In this document: one piece after another, positions 1 to 6,386 of the stretch
Layout of the letters: every line of letters starts with the position of its first letter
Numbering within the stretch: position 1 is the stretch's first letter
Assembly: GCA_002338255.1 (NCBI GenBank)
Contig: DDHX01000056.1
Span: 94,947-106,373, forward strand
Direction of reading: 5' to 3'
Length of the DNA: 11,427 bases
From: Ruminococcaceae bacterium UBA1865
Lineage (GTDB): Bacteria > Bacillota > Clostridia > Oscillospirales > Acutalibacteraceae
Notes under the pieces: model-generated
Seen by the model: the letters and a program-made list of their open reading frames with translations, nothing else
Told to the model about the DNA's origin: nothing
Database searches by the model: none
Translations under genes and position numbers: made by a program

Positions 1-671
1 AAGCGTATGCGCTGGGGCAGACTTTGCACGGTTACGACTCAAAGGATATCTGGGAAAAGAGCAGCATCTATATTATTCCTATGGTGAATCCGGACGGCGT
101 TGACTTGGTTCTAAACGGCCTGCAGCCGGATAATCCCTATTATCAGGACTTGATACGGTGGAACAAAGGCAGTACCGATTTCTCCACCGTGTGGGAGGCC
201 AATATCAAGGGCGTGGATTTAAATCATAATTACGATGCCGCATGGCAGCTTTCAAAAGACGCGGAAGCGGAGTACGGTGTCACCGGACCGGGGCCGACGC
301 GCTATTCCGGTCCATCGCCCGAATCCGAACCGGAAACGCAGGCTATGGTCAGCTTCACGAAAAACCATGACTTCAGGCTTGTAATGGCGTATCACAGCCA
401 GGGGCAGGTAATCTACTGGAATTTTATGGATATGGCGCCGCCCGAAGGGAAAACCATCGGCGAGGCGTTGTCGGGAATCAGTGGATATAGGCTTGATCTG
501 TCCACCGGTATTGCGTCCTATGCGGGGTACAAGGACTGGTTTATTCAGGATTACCGCCGACCCGGGTATACGGTGGAAGTCGGCTTAGGGATAAATCCTC
601 TACCAATTTCACAGTTTGAAGCGATTTACAGTGATAATTTAGGAATGCTGCTCTATGCAGCCACAGTATAG
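1..671 (+). CDS. M14 family zinc carboxypeptidase / gamma-D-glutamyl-diamino acid endopeptidase-like, 3' part (5' end outside window)
   Basis: The reading frame is open from base 3, so the true start and the first zinc-binding motif (HxxE) lie upstream; 222 codons are visible. The TTG at 24 is internal, because recognisable family sequence (AYALGQTLHGYDS) precedes it. M14 hallmarks follow in order: an NPDGVDLV segment, GVDLNHNYDAAW (the usual DLNRN region), a GPSPESEPET segment, the third zinc ligand His in AYHSQGQ (codon 393-395), and the catalytic Glu in YTVEVGLG (codon 576-578) followed by NPLP. M14 enzymes hydrolyse peptide bonds with one zinc. The EVGLGxNPLP ending and the overall pattern resemble bacterial enzymes that cut gamma-D-Glu-diaminopimelate bonds in cell-wall peptides, so a role in peptidoglycan peptide turnover is inferred. 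The usual Arg of DLNRN is His here. Export cannot be judged without the N-terminus. A hairpin terminator follows the TAG stop. Confidence 0.88.
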   Translation, partial: AYALGQTLHGYDSKDIWEKSSIYIIPMVNPDGVDLVLNGLQPDNPYYQDLIRWNKGSTDFSTVWEANIKGVDLNHNYDAAWQLSKDAEAEYGVTGPGPTRYSGPSPESEPETQAMVSFTKNHDFRLVMAYHSQGQVIYWNFMDMAPPEGKTIGEALSGISGYRLDLSTGIASYAGYKDWFIQDYRRPGYTVEVGLGINPLPISQFEAIYSDNLGMLLYAATV

Positions 672-683
672 CTCAAATTTTAC

Positions 684-717
684 AGGCCGCTCAGCTTATT
701 CGCCGGGCGGCCTTTTA
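684..717 (+). terminator. Rho-independent terminator after the M14 peptidase gene
   Basis: A perfect 7-bp inverted repeat AGGCCGC (684-690) / GCGGCCT (707-713) encloses a 16-base loop and is followed directly by a short T-run (713-716). It starts 12 bases after the peptidase stop codon and separates that gene from the next transcription unit. The loop is longer than typical and the T-run short, so efficiency may be moderate. Confidence 0.75.
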
Positions 718-731
718 TTACATATTTGATA

Positions 732-760
732 CTGTTTTTTTATACTGCATATGGTATAAT
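732..760 (+). promoter_or_regulatory. Extended -10 promoter for the lipoprotein/two-component cluster
   Basis: A consensus -10 TATAAT lies at 755-760, preceded by TG at 752-753 with one base between, which makes an extended -10 element. At 17-bp spacing the -35 position (732-737, CTGTTT) is poor, as expected when an extended -10 compensates. An imperfect palindrome TATAC-N8-GTATA (741-758) overlaps the -10 and could be an operator. The lipoprotein ATG follows 37 bases after the -10. Confidence 0.7.
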
Positions 761-796
761 AAAGAATCGATACAGATATTTGAAAGGTGTGGTGAA

Positions 797-2143
797 ATGA
801 AGCTGAAAGCTGTTGCGGTTGCGCTTGTGCTCGCGTTGACGCTGTCGGGCTGTTCATTTGTCGGGCTTGATGCTCAAACGCTCATGCACCCGCCGAAGCC
901 AACCGGCGAAAAAGCCGATATTCAAGCCCTTCTTGAAAGTAAAGCCGGCAGTAAGATGACGCTGGAGTATCCGAACAGCGGGAATTACCGCTCGGCGATT
1001 ATCACGCACGACATCTGCGGCGATAAAGCCGAAGAAGCTATGGCAATATACCAAAAGGGTGACGATAGCGCCGGAACCAATATCATGTTTATGAAAAAGG
1101 ATGGGAAATGGACCGACATGGGCTCATTTAACAATCCCGCCGGGCAGGTGGATAAAGTCTGCTTTGGTGACTTGAACGGGGACGGTGAGGACGAGGTTAT
1201 TGTTGGCTGGGGCAGCAGCCTGAACAACACCAGCAAGATTTGTATCTATTATTATAAAAATGGAAAAATGAACGAGCTGAAGCTTGATCAAAGCTATACT
1301 GAGTTGGCGGTTATGGACTTCGACGGGGATAATCAGGACGAAATTTTTACTGCCAATGTGAGTGTCGGCGACCAGCCCGCGCTTGCTCGTCTGTTCCGCA
1401 TGAAGGACAATTCGGTGGAAGTCATGGGCTCCTGCAAACTGGACATCGGTGTTACCAAATACACCTCCGTACAGACGGGACTGATTAACGTAAAGCAGAA
1501 CGGAATCGTACTCGACGGTATGAAGAGTGCTAATTCCCTTGTAACAGAGGTGCTTTACTGGGATAAGAAAACAAAAACATTAAAGTCTCCGTTCTTTGAT
1601 GCAAAAACACAAACGGCTAATTCCACCATGAGGAATACATTGGTTGTTTCCAAGGATATTAACGGCGATAAGATCATTGAGATACCGATTGTCAATCTGA
1701 TGCCGGGCTATACCGGCGCAACCACAGACGACGCCGCCTATATCACCAACTGGCACCGCTACGACACAAATACCAACACCCTGATCCGCGTGATGAGCAT
1801 GGTGCTGAACTACTCCGACGGATACTGGTTTTTAATACCGGATATGTGGCGCGGTAAGGTTACAACCCAGACGGACACCGCCACGCGTACCATTACTTTT
1901 TATAAGTGGCTGACTGCATCGAAAAAAAACGCCCCCGGTAAGTTGGGCGCCGCACTGCTGAAAATCCAGGTCTTCACCGAAAAGGAATGGACGGACGGCA
2001 CGGGAACAGAGGGCTTTTTTAAACTGCTTGATTCCGGCGGAATGGTGTTTGCCGCCGATGTCCCTTTGCCTGATGATGCGCTTTCTTTAAGCGCCAGTGA
2101 TGTGAAAGCAAGCTTCAAGCTTATTAATCAAGATCTAAATTAG
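797..2143 (+). CDS. Lipoprotein with FG-GAP/VCBS-like calcium-binding motifs, upstream of a two-component system
   Basis: A 448-residue protein with a lipoprotein signal: a short basic N-terminus (MKLK), a hydrophobic core and the lipobox L-S-G-C with lipidated Cys19, so it is probably anchored to the outer face of the membrane. Three DxNGD/DxDGD-type loops are visible: DLNGDGEDEV at residue 125, DFDGDNQDEI at 174 and DINGDKIIEI at 287. These match the Asp/Asn-Gly-Asp calcium-binding loops of FG-GAP/VCBS beta-propeller repeats. The third lacks the second acidic pair and may be degenerate. No catalytic motif is apparent. Start choice: AAAGGTG at 783-789 lies 7 bases before the ATG, and the signal peptide begins immediately. 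The response regulator gene follows after 18 bases, so the two are very likely co-transcribed; a role as an extracytoplasmic sensor or accessory to the kinase is inferred from position only. The specific function is unknown. Confidence 0.85.
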   Translation: MKLKAVAVALVLALTLSGCSFVGLDAQTLMHPPKPTGEKADIQALLESKAGSKMTLEYPNSGNYRSAIITHDICGDKAEEAMAIYQKGDDSAGTNIMFMKKDGKWTDMGSFNNPAGQVDKVCFGDLNGDGEDEVIVGWGSSLNNTSKICIYYYKNGKMNELKLDQSYTELAVMDFDGDNQDEIFTANVSVGDQPALARLFRMKDNSVEVMGSCKLDIGVTKYTSVQTGLINVKQNGIVLDGMKSANSLVTEVLYWDKKTKTLKSPFFDAKTQTANSTMRNTLVVSKDINGDKIIEIPIVNLMPGYTGATTDDAAYITNWHRYDTNTNTLIRVMSMVLNYSDGYWFLIPDMWRGKVTTQTDTATRTITFYKWLTASKKNAPGKLGAALLKIQVFTEKEWTDGTGTEGFFKLLDSGGMVFAADVPLPDDALSLSASDVKASFKLINQDLN

Positions 2144-2161
2144 GATGACGGAGGAACGGAT

Positions 2162-2866
2162 ATGAAAAACATCCTTGTTGCTGAAGACGAACAAGCGATT
2201 CGCGAATTTGTAGTAATTAATCTGAAACGTGCTGGATATAATGCCTTTGAGGCGTCCAACGGGGAGGAAGCTCTTGAAATCTATGACCGCGAGGGGGGTA
2301 ACTTTGACGTTGCCGTGCTCGACATCATGATGCCCGGAAAATACGACGGTCTTGCTGTGTGCAGGGAACTGCGGCAGAAAAGCGGCTCGATCGGCATCAT
2401 TCTTCTGACCGCGCGCACACAGGAAATGGATAAGGTCAGCGGCTTGATGATGGGTGCGGACGATTATGTTACAAAACCGTTCAGCCCGAGCGAACTTGTT
2501 GCCAGAGTGGACGCTGTGTACCGTCGTGTCGCACTGGAACAAATGAGAAATGAAAATAATTTTAAAGAGGAAATACGTTCCGGTGACTTTGCTCTTAACC
2601 TGCGCAACCGTACCTTGATGAAAAAAGGCGAGCCAATTGAGCTGACACAGGTTGAGTTTCAGATTATGGAATATTTCTTTTCCAGCCCGACCGCCGCGCT
2701 TGACCGCACAGACATTTTAAAGCATGTTTGGGGTGACGCGTACTTTGGGGAGGAAAAAATTGTGGATGTGAATATCCGCCGCCTGAGGATGAAGGTGGAG
2801 GATGAACCTTCCAACCCGAAGCACATCGTAACGGTGTGGGGCCTTGGCTATAAGTGGGAAGCGTAA
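2162..2866 (+). CDS. OmpR/PhoB-family response regulator
   Basis: A 234-residue two-domain transcription regulator of usual family length. The receiver domain covers about residues 1-120: acidic pocket E8/D9, phosphoacceptor D54 in VLDIMMPG, conserved T83 in ILLTAR and K105 in VTKPF. The C-terminal winged-helix domain covers about 137-234 and carries the ELTQVEFQIMEYF, IVDVNIRRLRMKVE and VWGLGYKW segments typical of OmpR/PhoB DNA-binding domains. Phosphorylation of D54 by the adjacent kinase should promote dimerisation and DNA binding; the target genes are not visible, but autoregulation of the upstream promoter is plausible. GGAGG at 2150-2154 sits 7 bases before the ATG. The kinase gene follows after an 88-base spacer, unusually long compared with the other junctions here. 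All phosphotransfer residues are present. Confidence 0.95.
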   Translation: MKNILVAEDEQAIREFVVINLKRAGYNAFEASNGEEALEIYDREGGNFDVAVLDIMMPGKYDGLAVCRELRQKSGSIGIILLTARTQEMDKVSGLMMGADDYVTKPFSPSELVARVDAVYRRVALEQMRNENNFKEEIRSGDFALNLRNRTLMKKGEPIELTQVEFQIMEYFFSSPTAALDRTDILKHVWGDAYFGEEKIVDVNIRRLRMKVEDEPSNPKHIVTVWGLGYKWEA

Positions 2867-2882
2867 TATGCGTTGTATGAAC

Positions 2883-2927
2883 GCTTACTGATCATAAATT
2901 GTAAAGGCGGCAAGTGTAATCATAAGC
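2883..2927 (+). other. Bulged stem-loop in the spacer between regulator and kinase genes
   Basis: GCTTACTGAT (2883-2892) pairs with ATCATAAGC (2919-2927), leaving one bulged C (2888) and a 26-base loop. No T-run follows, so it is not a standard terminator. It might tune the regulator:kinase ratio by mRNA processing or stability. The stem is AT-rich and could be chance. Confidence 0.3.
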
Positions 2928-2954
2928 AAAAGCTAAAGGGAAGGGGAAGACGGC

Positions 2955-4424
2955 ATGAAAGCAACCGGTATTACGAAACGTTGGCTTTTTAATAGTCTGG
3001 GTGTGATCCTGTTCATTTTGATAACGCTGATCATTACCCTTTCCTTTGTCATACGCGGATATGTTTATAATGGGATTCAGACGGCGCTGAGCGGCCGCTC
3101 AGCCGAATTGACCAACGTGTTTGCCGACTACGGTAGGAAGTCGCCGAGAGAGTTCAGTACAGCCGCACGCAATTACGTTGAAAACTTCCCAAGTAAAGAA
3201 AGCATGGAGCTGATGGTGTTTAACTCCAACGGAAAAATCATCATTACATCCACCGGCTTCGCACCGGACGAAACCCAGCCGATGCCGGACTATAGTCAGG
3301 CAAAGAACAGTGACAGCGGTTATGGAACATGGACGGGCAAGCTGACAAGCGGCGAAAAAGTAGTCGCCGTGACCCGCGTGATGCGGAACAATGACGGTAG
3401 CCTTGTCGGCGGCATCCGCTACGTGGTTTCCCTTGAAGAGGCCGACAAACAGGTGACGCTCCTGAGCGGCGCACTGATTTTAGCAGGGCTGCTCATTATC
3501 TTATTTGTGATTGTTTCAAGCTATTATTTTATGAATTCGATTATTACGCCTATTAAAGAGATCGGCGCGACCGCGAAGCGAATTGCGCAGGGCGACTTTA
3601 AGGCTCGCATAGAAAAGAGCAACGATGACGAAATCGGGCAGCTCTGCGACAACATCAACGACATGGCCGACGAATTGGGCGCGGCCGAAAAAATGAAGAA
3701 CGATTTTATTTCTTCGGTGTCCCACGAGCTGCGTACGCCGCTGACTGCAATTAAGGGCTGGGCGGAAACGATGCAGGCCGGCGGTGACGACAAAGAAACA
3801 TTTGACCGCGGCATGGGCATTATTATCCGCGAATCCGAGCGCCTTTCCGGCATTGTGGAAGAACTGCTCGATTTTTCACGGATGCAGAGTGGCCGCATGA
3901 CGCTCACCATGGATAAAATTGACATTCTGGCTGAACTGGGCGAGGCTGTTTATATGTTCAGTGAACGTGCCAATGCCGAGCATAAGTTCTTGATTTATGA
4001 GGAGCCCTCCATGCTATCGCCCGTTCTGGGCGATATAAACCGACTAAGGCAGGTTTTTGTCAATATTATAGACAATGCCTTGAAATATACGGATGAAGGC
4101 GGCACGATCAGTGTGAGCGCTACGGAGCTGAACGGCTATATCTGCGTCGTAATCAGCGACAATGGGTGCGGAATCCCCGCCGAGCATCTGCCAAATGTGA
4201 AAAAGAAATTTTACAAAGCAAATCAAACAATCCGCGGTTCAGGCATTGGCCTTGCGCTTGCTGACGAAATTATGGTGCTTCATTCCGGCAGCTTGGACAT
4301 TGAAAGTCACGAGAATGTTGGTACGGCAGTAACCATATTAATCCCTACGCTAAAACATCTTGAAACGAAGCAGCAGCCGAGTGAACCCGTAAACGAAGAA
4401 AGGAATTCCGAAAATAATGGGTAG
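2955..4424 (+). CDS. Membrane sensor histidine kinase (HAMP-HisKA-HATPase_c)
   Basis: A 489-residue kinase, the probable partner of the regulator just upstream. Transmembrane helix 1 spans about residues 11-33, followed by an extracytoplasmic domain of about 135 residues (segment MELMVFNSNGKIIITS, PAS/Cache-like in appearance) and helix 2 at about 171-195. A HAMP linker starts near P199 and ends in DEIGQLCDNINDM. HisKA follows with autophosphorylated H257 in SVSHELRTPLTAIKG. The HATPase domain shows the N box NIIDNALKY (N370, D373, N374), the G1 box DNGCGIP (D402) and the G2 box GSGIGLAL (from G428). The last 25 or so residues are a polar Glu/Asn-rich tail. All catalytic boxes are intact. The start is supported by AAGGGGA at 2941-2947, 7 bases before the ATG. 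The stop overlaps the next gene's ATG (ATGGGTAG), implying translational coupling. The outer domain faces the same side as the lipoprotein; a shared stimulus is inferred. Confidence 0.95.
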   Translation: MKATGITKRWLFNSLGVILFILITLIITLSFVIRGYVYNGIQTALSGRSAELTNVFADYGRKSPREFSTAARNYVENFPSKESMELMVFNSNGKIIITSTGFAPDETQPMPDYSQAKNSDSGYGTWTGKLTSGEKVVAVTRVMRNNDGSLVGGIRYVVSLEEADKQVTLLSGALILAGLLIILFVIVSSYYFMNSIITPIKEIGATAKRIAQGDFKARIEKSNDDEIGQLCDNINDMADELGAAEKMKNDFISSVSHELRTPLTAIKGWAETMQAGGDDKETFDRGMGIIIRESERLSGIVEELLDFSRMQSGRMTLTMDKIDILAELGEAVYMFSERANAEHKFLIYEEPSMLSPVLGDINRLRQVFVNIIDNALKYTDEGGTISVSATELNGYICVVISDNGCGIPAEHLPNVKKKFYKANQTIRGSGIGLALADEIMVLHSGSLDIESHENVGTAVTILIPTLKHLETKQQPSEPVNEERNSENNG

Positions 4425-5370
4425 AGAAAAAACAAAATGCATCACGTCCATCGGCGGACAGGCACTGATCGAGGGCATTTTAATGCGAGGCCCTAAAACA
4501 ACAGAGGTTGCCATCCGTTTGAGTGACGGCACCATTTCCACAGAAGAGCTAAGCACCAATTTTATTAGGGACAAATATTCCATTATGCGGCTGCCGCTGC
4601 TGCGCGGAATTGCAGGATTCATCGATTCCCTCACCATGGGATATAAAGCGCTTTCCATTTCAGTGGACAAGGCCGGCGTTGAAGAGACCGAGGAACCTTC
4701 AAAATTCGACAAATGGGTCGAGAAAACTTTTGGCGATAAAATGATGAACGCGATTATGGCTGTTAGCACCGTATTGGGAATTTTACTTGCAATAGCGCTG
4801 TTTTTCGTACTGCCTACGTTTATTTTTAATTTGATTCAAAATTATGCTGCGGGCTCGGCCATTGCGCCATGGCGTTCCATTATTGAGGGTGCGATGCGCA
4901 TTGCAATCTTTATTGCGTACATAGTTTTATGCTCGCGTATGCCTGAAATTCACAGGCTGTTCCAGTACCACGGCGCCGAGCATAAGACGATTTTCTGCTA
5001 TGAGAACGACGAAGAGCTGACCGTTGAAAATGTTCGCCGTCACAGCCGGTTCCATCCGCGCTGCGGCACAAGCTTCATCGTAATCATGTTGATTTTAGGC
5101 ATCATCGTCGGATTCTTTATTCCGTTTGCAAATCCGTTTTTAAGAACATTTGTGAAATTGCTTTGTATTCCTCTGATTGTCGGGGTCGGCTATGAATTTA
5201 TCCGTATGTGCGGCCGCCATGACAACACGCTGACTCACATTGTTTCCGCACCGGGGCTGTGGGTGCAGCGCATTACCACAAAGGAACCCGACGACAGCAT
5301 GATCGAGGTTGCGATCGCCGCGATGAAAAAGGTCATACCGGAAAACGGTGAGGATAAAATCGGTTTATAA
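4417..5370 (+). CDS. DUF1385 family membrane protein (YqhQ-like)
   Basis: A 317-residue protein with the DUF1385 layout. The N-terminal cytoplasmic part begins GGQALIEGILMRGP. Hydrophobic segments lie at about 111-137, 160-175, 220-238 and 245-263. Between the second and third sits the conserved core HGAEHKT (H185, E188, H189) and HPRCGTSF (H213, C216). A tail ending EPDDSMIEVAIAAMKKVIPE is also typical. The molecular function of the family is not established as far as I know; the invariant His/Glu/Cys cluster beside the membrane suggests a metal or catalytic site, which is inference. Bacillus YqhQ is the best-known relative. The ATG lies inside the last codons of the kinase gene (8-base overlap) and AAGGAA (4400-4405) is 11 bases upstream, so translation is probably coupled. 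DUF1385 beside prmC is a familiar arrangement in Clostridia, so linkage to the kinase may be the newer feature. Confidence 0.9.
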   Translation: MGREKTKCITSIGGQALIEGILMRGPKTTEVAIRLSDGTISTEELSTNFIRDKYSIMRLPLLRGIAGFIDSLTMGYKALSISVDKAGVEETEEPSKFDKWVEKTFGDKMMNAIMAVSTVLGILLAIALFFVLPTFIFNLIQNYAAGSAIAPWRSIIEGAMRIAIFIAYIVLCSRMPEIHRLFQYHGAEHKTIFCYENDEELTVENVRRHSRFHPRCGTSFIVIMLILGIIVGFFIPFANPFLRTFVKLLCIPLIVGVGYEFIRMCGRHDNTLTHIVSAPGLWVQRITTKEPDDSMIEVAIAAMKKVIPENGEDKIGL

Positions 5371-5398
5371 GGAAAAGAATGTAGGTGTAGCTGCAGCG

Positions 5399-6247
5399 AT
5401 GACGTTAGGGGAACTATATCAACAGGGTAAAGGCGTACTCTTCAAAGCGGGGAATCAAAACCCCGCTTTTGATGCGGTATGCCTTTTTCAAAAGGCATTT
5501 GGAATTGACCGTCAGGCGCTGATTATTCATTCCGGAGACCCGGCGGACGCGGCAAAAGAACAACAATACCTTGCGTGGATTGATGAACGCGCAGGCGGAA
5601 GGCCGCTCCAGTATATTTTAGGGAAATGGCCGTTTATGGATCTTACCCTGCAGGTCGGCGAGGGAGTGCTGATTCCGCGCGAGGAAACCGAACTGTTGGT
5701 TTATACGGCAGCAGACTTGCTGAAGAAGACAGAACACCCGCACGTCCTTGACTTGTGTTCCGGTACGGGCGCGGTCGCGCTCGGGCTTGCGTCGCTCCTG
5801 CCGAATGCGGAAATTACGGCATTGGAATTGTACGATCAGGCGTTTTCCTATCTCAATGTCAATATTCGGGAAACGGGTTTGCAAAACGTTGCGCCTGTTC
5901 AATTGGATATTTTGAATCCGCAAAATGCTGAAAATTATTCGATGCTCGACTGCATTGTTTCAAACCCGCCCTACGTTACCAGCGGCGAACTCCCCACACT
6001 TCAGTCCGAAGTGCGCAGCGAGCCGCACACGGCGTTGGACGGCGGTGCGGATGGCCTCGTCTTTTACCGCGCAATCGCCTCGCTCTGGCTGCCCAAACTC
6101 AAGCAGGGCGGTGCGGCGGCGGTTGAGGTCGGCGAGGGGCAGGCGGCGGAGGTAGCAACGCTTTTTCAAGCCGCAGGGCTTACAGATATTCGTGTGGTAA
6201 AGGACTTTAACGCCATTGAACGCGTGGTTGCCGGAACAATGGCTTAA
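5399..6247 (+). CDS. prmC: Peptide chain release factor N5-glutamine methyltransferase
   Basis: PrmC (HemK) methylates the Gln of the GGQ motif in release factors RF1/RF2 using S-adenosylmethionine, which raises peptide-release efficiency. With the ATG at 5399 the protein has 282 residues, the usual length. The N-terminal helical release-factor-binding domain starts MTLGELYQQGKGVL. The family segment IPREETELLV follows, then SAM motif I DLCSGTGAVALGLAS (from D118), and the signature NPPY at residues 189-192 that positions the glutamine amide. An in-frame GTG at 5348 would add 17 residues and overlap the DUF1385 gene by 23 bases, but the added sequence is unlike the family and has no good ribosome site. 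The chosen ATG has only a weak GTAGGTG (5381-5387). prfA, the usual neighbour encoding its substrate RF1, is not next to it here. Confidence 0.93.
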   Translation: MTLGELYQQGKGVLFKAGNQNPAFDAVCLFQKAFGIDRQALIIHSGDPADAAKEQQYLAWIDERAGGRPLQYILGKWPFMDLTLQVGEGVLIPREETELLVYTAADLLKKTEHPHVLDLCSGTGAVALGLASLLPNAEITALELYDQAFSYLNVNIRETGLQNVAPVQLDILNPQNAENYSMLDCIVSNPPYVTSGELPTLQSEVRSEPHTALDGGADGLVFYRAIASLWLPKLKQGGAAAVEVGEGQAAEVATLFQAAGLTDIRVVKDFNAIERVVAGTMA

Positions 6248-6258
6248 ACATTCGTTCG
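6245..6258 (+). promoter_or_regulatory. Candidate SOS (LexA/DinR) box upstream of recA
   Basis: The 14 bases read TAAACATTCGTTCG. Against the Gram-positive consensus CGAAC-N4-GTTCG, the right half GTTCG is exact and the left half keeps AAC, so 8 of 10 fixed positions match. It overlaps the prmC stop codon and ends 18 bases before the recA -35. Position and gene fit SOS control, but the left half is degenerate, so this is tentative. Confidence 0.4.
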
Positions 6259-6276
6259 ATATTTTTCTTGTATGTA

Positions 6277-6305
6277 TTGCTTTTAAATATGAAATACGAT
6301 ATAAT
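6277..6305 (+). promoter_or_regulatory. recA promoter
   Basis: TTGCTT (6277-6282) and a perfect TATAAT (6300-6305) are separated by 17 bp, a good housekeeping sigma-A-type promoter. Predicted transcription start is near 6312, giving a leader of about 75 bases before the recA ATG. No clear terminator separates prmC from this promoter, so some read-through from prmC is possible. Confidence 0.75.
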
Positions 6306-6328
6306 TTAATTGCACATTTATAAAAACA

Positions 6329-6363
6329 AAGGCTGTTAAATCAAGTGGTTTTCAAATAGCCTT
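6329..6363 (+). other. Hairpin in the recA 5' leader
   Basis: AAGGCTGTT (6329-6337) pairs with AATAGCCTT (6355-6363), with one G.U. An inner helix AAATC (6338-6342) / GGTTT (6347-6351) closes an AAGT tetraloop, leaving a 3-base bulge (6352-6354). The combined 14 bp lie between the predicted transcription start and the Shine-Dalgarno site (6377-6381). With no T-run after it, a role in mRNA stability or translation is more likely than termination. Confidence 0.45.
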
Positions 6364-6386
6364 CAATAAAAACATCGGAGGAAAAT

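Noticed and set aside
24..26. TTG at 24 as the start of the M14 peptidase gene
   Set aside because: The frame stays open to the window edge with family-like residues before it, and essential zinc ligands must lie upstream, so this is a partial gene.
726..731. TTGATA as the -35 for the lipoprotein promoter
   Set aside because: It is 23 bp from the TATAAT, too far for a normal sigma-A promoter; the extended -10 explains the promoter better.
2135..2542. 135-codon minus-strand reading frame opposite the response regulator
   Set aside because: It is an antisense shadow of the receiver-domain coding sequence, with no promoter or ribosome site seen.
3524..3925. 133-codon minus-strand reading frame opposite the kinase gene
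   Set aside because: It covers the HAMP/HisKA coding region, has low-complexity Ser-rich content and no ribosome site, and is an antisense shadow.
4350..4769. 139-codon minus-strand reading frame across the kinase/DUF1385 junction
   Set aside because: Both overlapped plus-strand genes are well supported; the antisense product has no recognisable features.
5348..5398. GTG at 5348 as the prmC start (17 extra N-terminal residues)
   Set aside because: The extra residues do not resemble PrmC, no ribosome site precedes the GTG, and the ATG at 5399 begins exactly at the conserved family N-terminus.
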